In this document: in pieces, positions 62,533 to 64,000 of the stretch
How positions within the stretch are numbered: position 1 is the stretch's first letter
Layout: each line of letters begins with the position of its first letter
DNA from: Alphaproteobacteria bacterium
Lineage (GTDB): Bacteria; Pseudomonadota; Alphaproteobacteria; UBA6615
Length of the DNA stretch: 64,000 bases
NCBI GenBank assembly: GCA_011087645.1
Contig: JAALLF010000006.1
Coordinates: forward strand, 175,454-239,453
Reading direction: 5' to 3'
The notes under the pieces: generated by a model
Database searches by the model: none
What the model saw: only the letters and a program-made list of their open reading frames with translations
Told to the model about the DNA's origin: nothing
Translations under genes and position numbers: made by a program

Positions 62533-63561
62533 ATGGCTGGTAATCCGATCGACGGCTTCACGCTTTCGAAAGAAGATTTCAAATTCATCGGCGAAGGCCT
62601 GCAACGGCCGGAATGTATTTTGGCCGAGAAGAACGGCGATCTATGGGCCGCCGATGCGCGCGGTGGCGTGGTCAAGATTAGCCCCGACGGATCGCAGGAA
62701 ATTATCACTCAATCGCACATCGCCGATGACTTTGGCGCGTCGAGCGACGATGCCAACAAGTTTGTCGAGGGAACCCTGCCCAACGGCTTGGCGTTCGCTG
62801 ACAATGGCGACATTCTGATTTCCAACTTCGGCACCGACTGCCTGGAGCGCATGACCCGCACCGGCGAGACCAAAGTGATGTTCGACACCGTCGATGGCGA
62901 CGCCATCGGCAAGGTCAACTTCGTTTGCCGCGACAGCAAAAACCGCGTGTGGATTACCATTTCGACGATGGTTCATGACTGGCCGTCAGCGATCCGTAAG
63001 GATTTAGTCGATGGCCGCGTGCTGCTCTATGAAGAAGGTAAGGGCGTGCGCATCGTCGCCGACGACGTCCACTTCTCCAACGAGTGTAAGCTCGACGCCA
63101 ACGAAGAGTATCTCTACGTCGTGCAAACTTGCGGCCGCAACATTTGCCGCTACAAGATCGCCGACGATGGCAGCCTCGGCACTAAGGAAATCTACGGTCC
63201 CAGCGATACCGGCCGTTTCATCGACGGCTGCGCCTTCGACGCCTACGGCAATCTGTGGGGGACCCATGTGATGAACGACGGCATCTTCGTCATCACCCCC
63301 GACGGCGATCATCGTATGATCTTCGACGATTCCAGCCCGGAAGAAGTGAAGAAGCTCGATGACGCATTTCAGGCCGGGACCGTCAACGCCGACCTGTTGC
63401 TGTCGTGCGGCGGCGAAATCGCCACCTGGTGCGCCTCGATCACCTTCGGCGGCGCCGACTTGAAAACGGTCTATGTGGGCAGCCTGCGGGCAACCAACCT
63501 GCCCTACTTCACCTCGCCGGTCGCCGGCCTGCCCATGGTGCACTGGAACGAGACGCACTGA
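62533..63561 (+). CDS. SMP-30/gluconolactonase-like protein
   Basis: 342 residues with an excellent GGAGG ribosome site. Six-bladed propeller motifs are RPECILAEKNGDLWAADARGGVVKISPDG, LPNGLAFADNGDILISNFG, and VHFSNECKLDANEEYLYVVQTCGRNICRYKI, DGCAFDAYGNLWGTHV. Metal ligands of the SMP-30 family (Glu, Asn, Asp) appear in these. It hydrolyses lactones. Being last of the BKACE-thiolase operon, it may open a lactone intermediate of the same pathway. Confidence 0.93.
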   Translation: MAGNPIDGFTLSKEDFKFIGEGLQRPECILAEKNGDLWAADARGGVVKISPDGSQEIITQSHIADDFGASSDDANKFVEGTLPNGLAFADNGDILISNFGTDCLERMTRTGETKVMFDTVDGDAIGKVNFVCRDSKNRVWITISTMVHDWPSAIRKDLVDGRVLLYEEGKGVRIVADDVHFSNECKLDANEEYLYVVQTCGRNICRYKIADDGSLGTKEIYGPSDTGRFIDGCAFDAYGNLWGTHVMNDGIFVITPDGDHRMIFDDSSPEEVKKLDDAFQAGTVNADLLLSCGGEIATWCASITFGGADLKTVYVGSLRATNLPYFTSPVAGLPMVHWNETH

Positions 63562-63575
63562 CTTTGACAACCACG

Positions 63576-63604
63576 CCTCATGCTGAGCCTGTCGAAGCAT
63601 GAGG
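63576..63604. repeat. Palindromic repeat copy forming the 3' end of the GIY-YIG gene
   Basis: Reverse-orientation copy CTCATGCTGAGCCTGTCGAA with complement-like ends CCTCATGC/GCATGAGG, a near-perfect 8-bp stem. On the - strand it supplies the final codons (HASTGSA) and the TGA stop (63578-63580) of the GIY-YIG gene. It also lies 14 bases after the SMP-30 gene stop. Confidence 0.9.
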
Positions 63605-63892
63605 GTATTCGCTGCGGTTCCGGGCAAGCCGTTGCAACGCTTCCATATCGCCCCCGATAAGGGCTTCTTTCTTTGCCCTCGTCCAACCTTTCAATTGCCG
63701 CTCTGCCGCAATAGCTTCGGTAATGCGTCCGAATTCCTGTGAAAAGACCAACTCGACCGGTCGCCGGGACTTCGTATAGCCGCCATAGACACCAGCATTG
63801 TGCTCCGCCACACGTCGTTCCAGGCTCCCCCGCGTCGAGCCAACATAGTAGTGACTGTCCCGGCATTTCACGATGTAAACGTAAGCCACCAT
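63578..63892 (-). CDS. GIY-YIG family nuclease (YhbQ/UPF0213-like)
   Basis: 104 residues. The GIY-YIG motif is YVYIVKCRDSHYYVGSTRGS, then RRVAEHNAGVYGGYTKSRRPVELVF (Arg, His region) and a catalytic-type Glu in EFGRITEAIAAERQLKGW. This is the small UPF0213/YhbQ subclass, often linked to DNA repair or structure cleavage. The last codons and the stop fall inside a copy of the dispersed palindromic repeat, and a second copy lies 19 bases upstream of the start codon, so the gene is bracketed by repeats. Confidence 0.93.
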   Translation of the reverse strand: MVAYVYIVKCRDSHYYVGSTRGSLERRVAEHNAGVYGGYTKSRRPVELVFSQEFGRITEAIAAERQLKGWTRAKKEALIGGDMEALQRLARNRSEYPHASTGSA

Positions 63893-63910
63893 CGCCGTCG
63901 CCCCGCTACG

Positions 63911-63939
63911 TCATTCTTCGACAAGCTCAGGATGAAGAG
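63911..63939. repeat. Palindromic repeat copy upstream of the GIY-YIG gene
   Basis: A single forward copy with core TTCGACAAGCTCAGGATG and ends TCATTC/GATGAAG. It lies 19 bases beyond the GIY-YIG start codon on the opposite orientation to the copy at 63576-63604, so the two copies form an inverted pair around the gene. Confidence 0.9.
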
Positions 63940-63943
63940 TTTA

Positions 63944-64000
63944 ATGGATGGTGATCTCAACTGGTCGACGCAACACTTTATCTTGGAAGCAAAGATGGAG
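63944..64000 (+). CDS. Possible start of a gene cut by the window end
   Basis: ATG 63944 opens a frame of 19 codons (MDGDLNWSTQ, HFILEAKME) that runs to the window edge without a stop. GAAGAG within the repeat could act as a weak ribosome site. Nothing in so few residues identifies a family, so this may be chance. Confidence 0.2.
   Translation, partial: MDGDLNWSTQHFILEAKME

Noticed and set aside
1..64000. rRNA, tRNA or tmRNA genes
   Set aside because: No cloverleaf with a TTCGAATC-type arm or conserved rRNA segment was recognised by eye; a tRNAscan or Infernal run would settle it.

Overview
The window is a GC-rich stretch of an alphaproteobacterial chromosome. The gene content suggests a free-living, probably marine or soil, Rhodospirillales-like heterotroph. 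This placement is inference from gene style: a haem-anchor class III cyclase as in rhizobia, a coxSLM cluster, an ATM1-type exporter and many copies of a palindromic repeat common in alphaproteobacteria. No rRNA or tRNA gene, phage integrase, transposase or CRISPR array was seen.

Layout. 1-11.3 kb: a type II secretion operon on the + strand (gspD, cut by the window edge, then gspO, E, F, G, H, I, J, K, L, M and a GspC/N-like gene), tightly packed with ATGA-type overlaps. 11.6-13.6 kb: a small secreted protein, a DUF192 protein and a histone-deacetylase-fold amidohydrolase. 13.8-16.5 kb: a TPP riboswitch controlling a ThiZ-ThiX-ThiY pyrimidine-precursor ABC importer. 16.5-19.0 kb: a methyltransferase and an ATM1-type ABC exporter. 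19.1-19.5 kb: a repeat pair and a scar made of two gene fragments (HxlR and GFA). 19.6-26.9 kb: an eight-gene Mrp-type cation/proton antiporter operon with three antiporter-like large subunits and no conventional MrpA.

27.2-39.6 kb: a molybdenum hydroxylase cluster: coxG, coxS-coxL-coxM (form II, AYRGAGR active-site loop), a strong terminator, then coxD (MoxR AAA+), coxE (VWA), two XdhC/CoxI-family genes and a fused MoeA-like/MocA-like cofactor protein. A toxin-antitoxin-like pair (XRE-ImmA/IrrE plus DUF4411 PIN protein) with visibly lower GC and a double-YciI gene sit inside this cluster. 39.8-43.7 kb: an orphan flagellar-rod-like protein, a TPR lipoprotein-like or secreted protein, a membrane haem/ferredoxin/cyclase fusion and an unusual SDR. 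43.7-48.5 kb: a Gld-type ABC system (ATPase, permease, GldG-like, DUF4340). 48.8-50.5 kb: a coiled-coil membrane protein and a TauE/SafE permease.

50.7-63.6 kb: a catabolic region with two SDRs, an HSL-type hydrolase, an acyl-CoA ligase, a metallo-beta-lactamase-fold hydrolase, an acyl-CoA dehydrogenase, a fumarylacetoacetase-fold hydrolase, an imidazolonepropionase-like amidohydrolase, a BKACE (DUF849) enzyme, a thiolase and an SMP-30 lactonase. Together they look like an uncharacterised route that activates an organic acid, oxidises it as a CoA thioester and cleaves a beta-keto intermediate. The window closes with a GIY-YIG nuclease gene bracketed by copies of the dispersed repeat; its last codons and stop lie inside one copy.

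The most interesting items are the GIY-YIG/repeat unit, the rearranged Mrp operon, the haem-ferredoxin-cyclase sensor, the SPOR-tailed secretin, the toxin-antitoxin island inside the cox cluster, and the undefined BKACE pathway. All functional calls come from motif recognition by eye; no database search was run.
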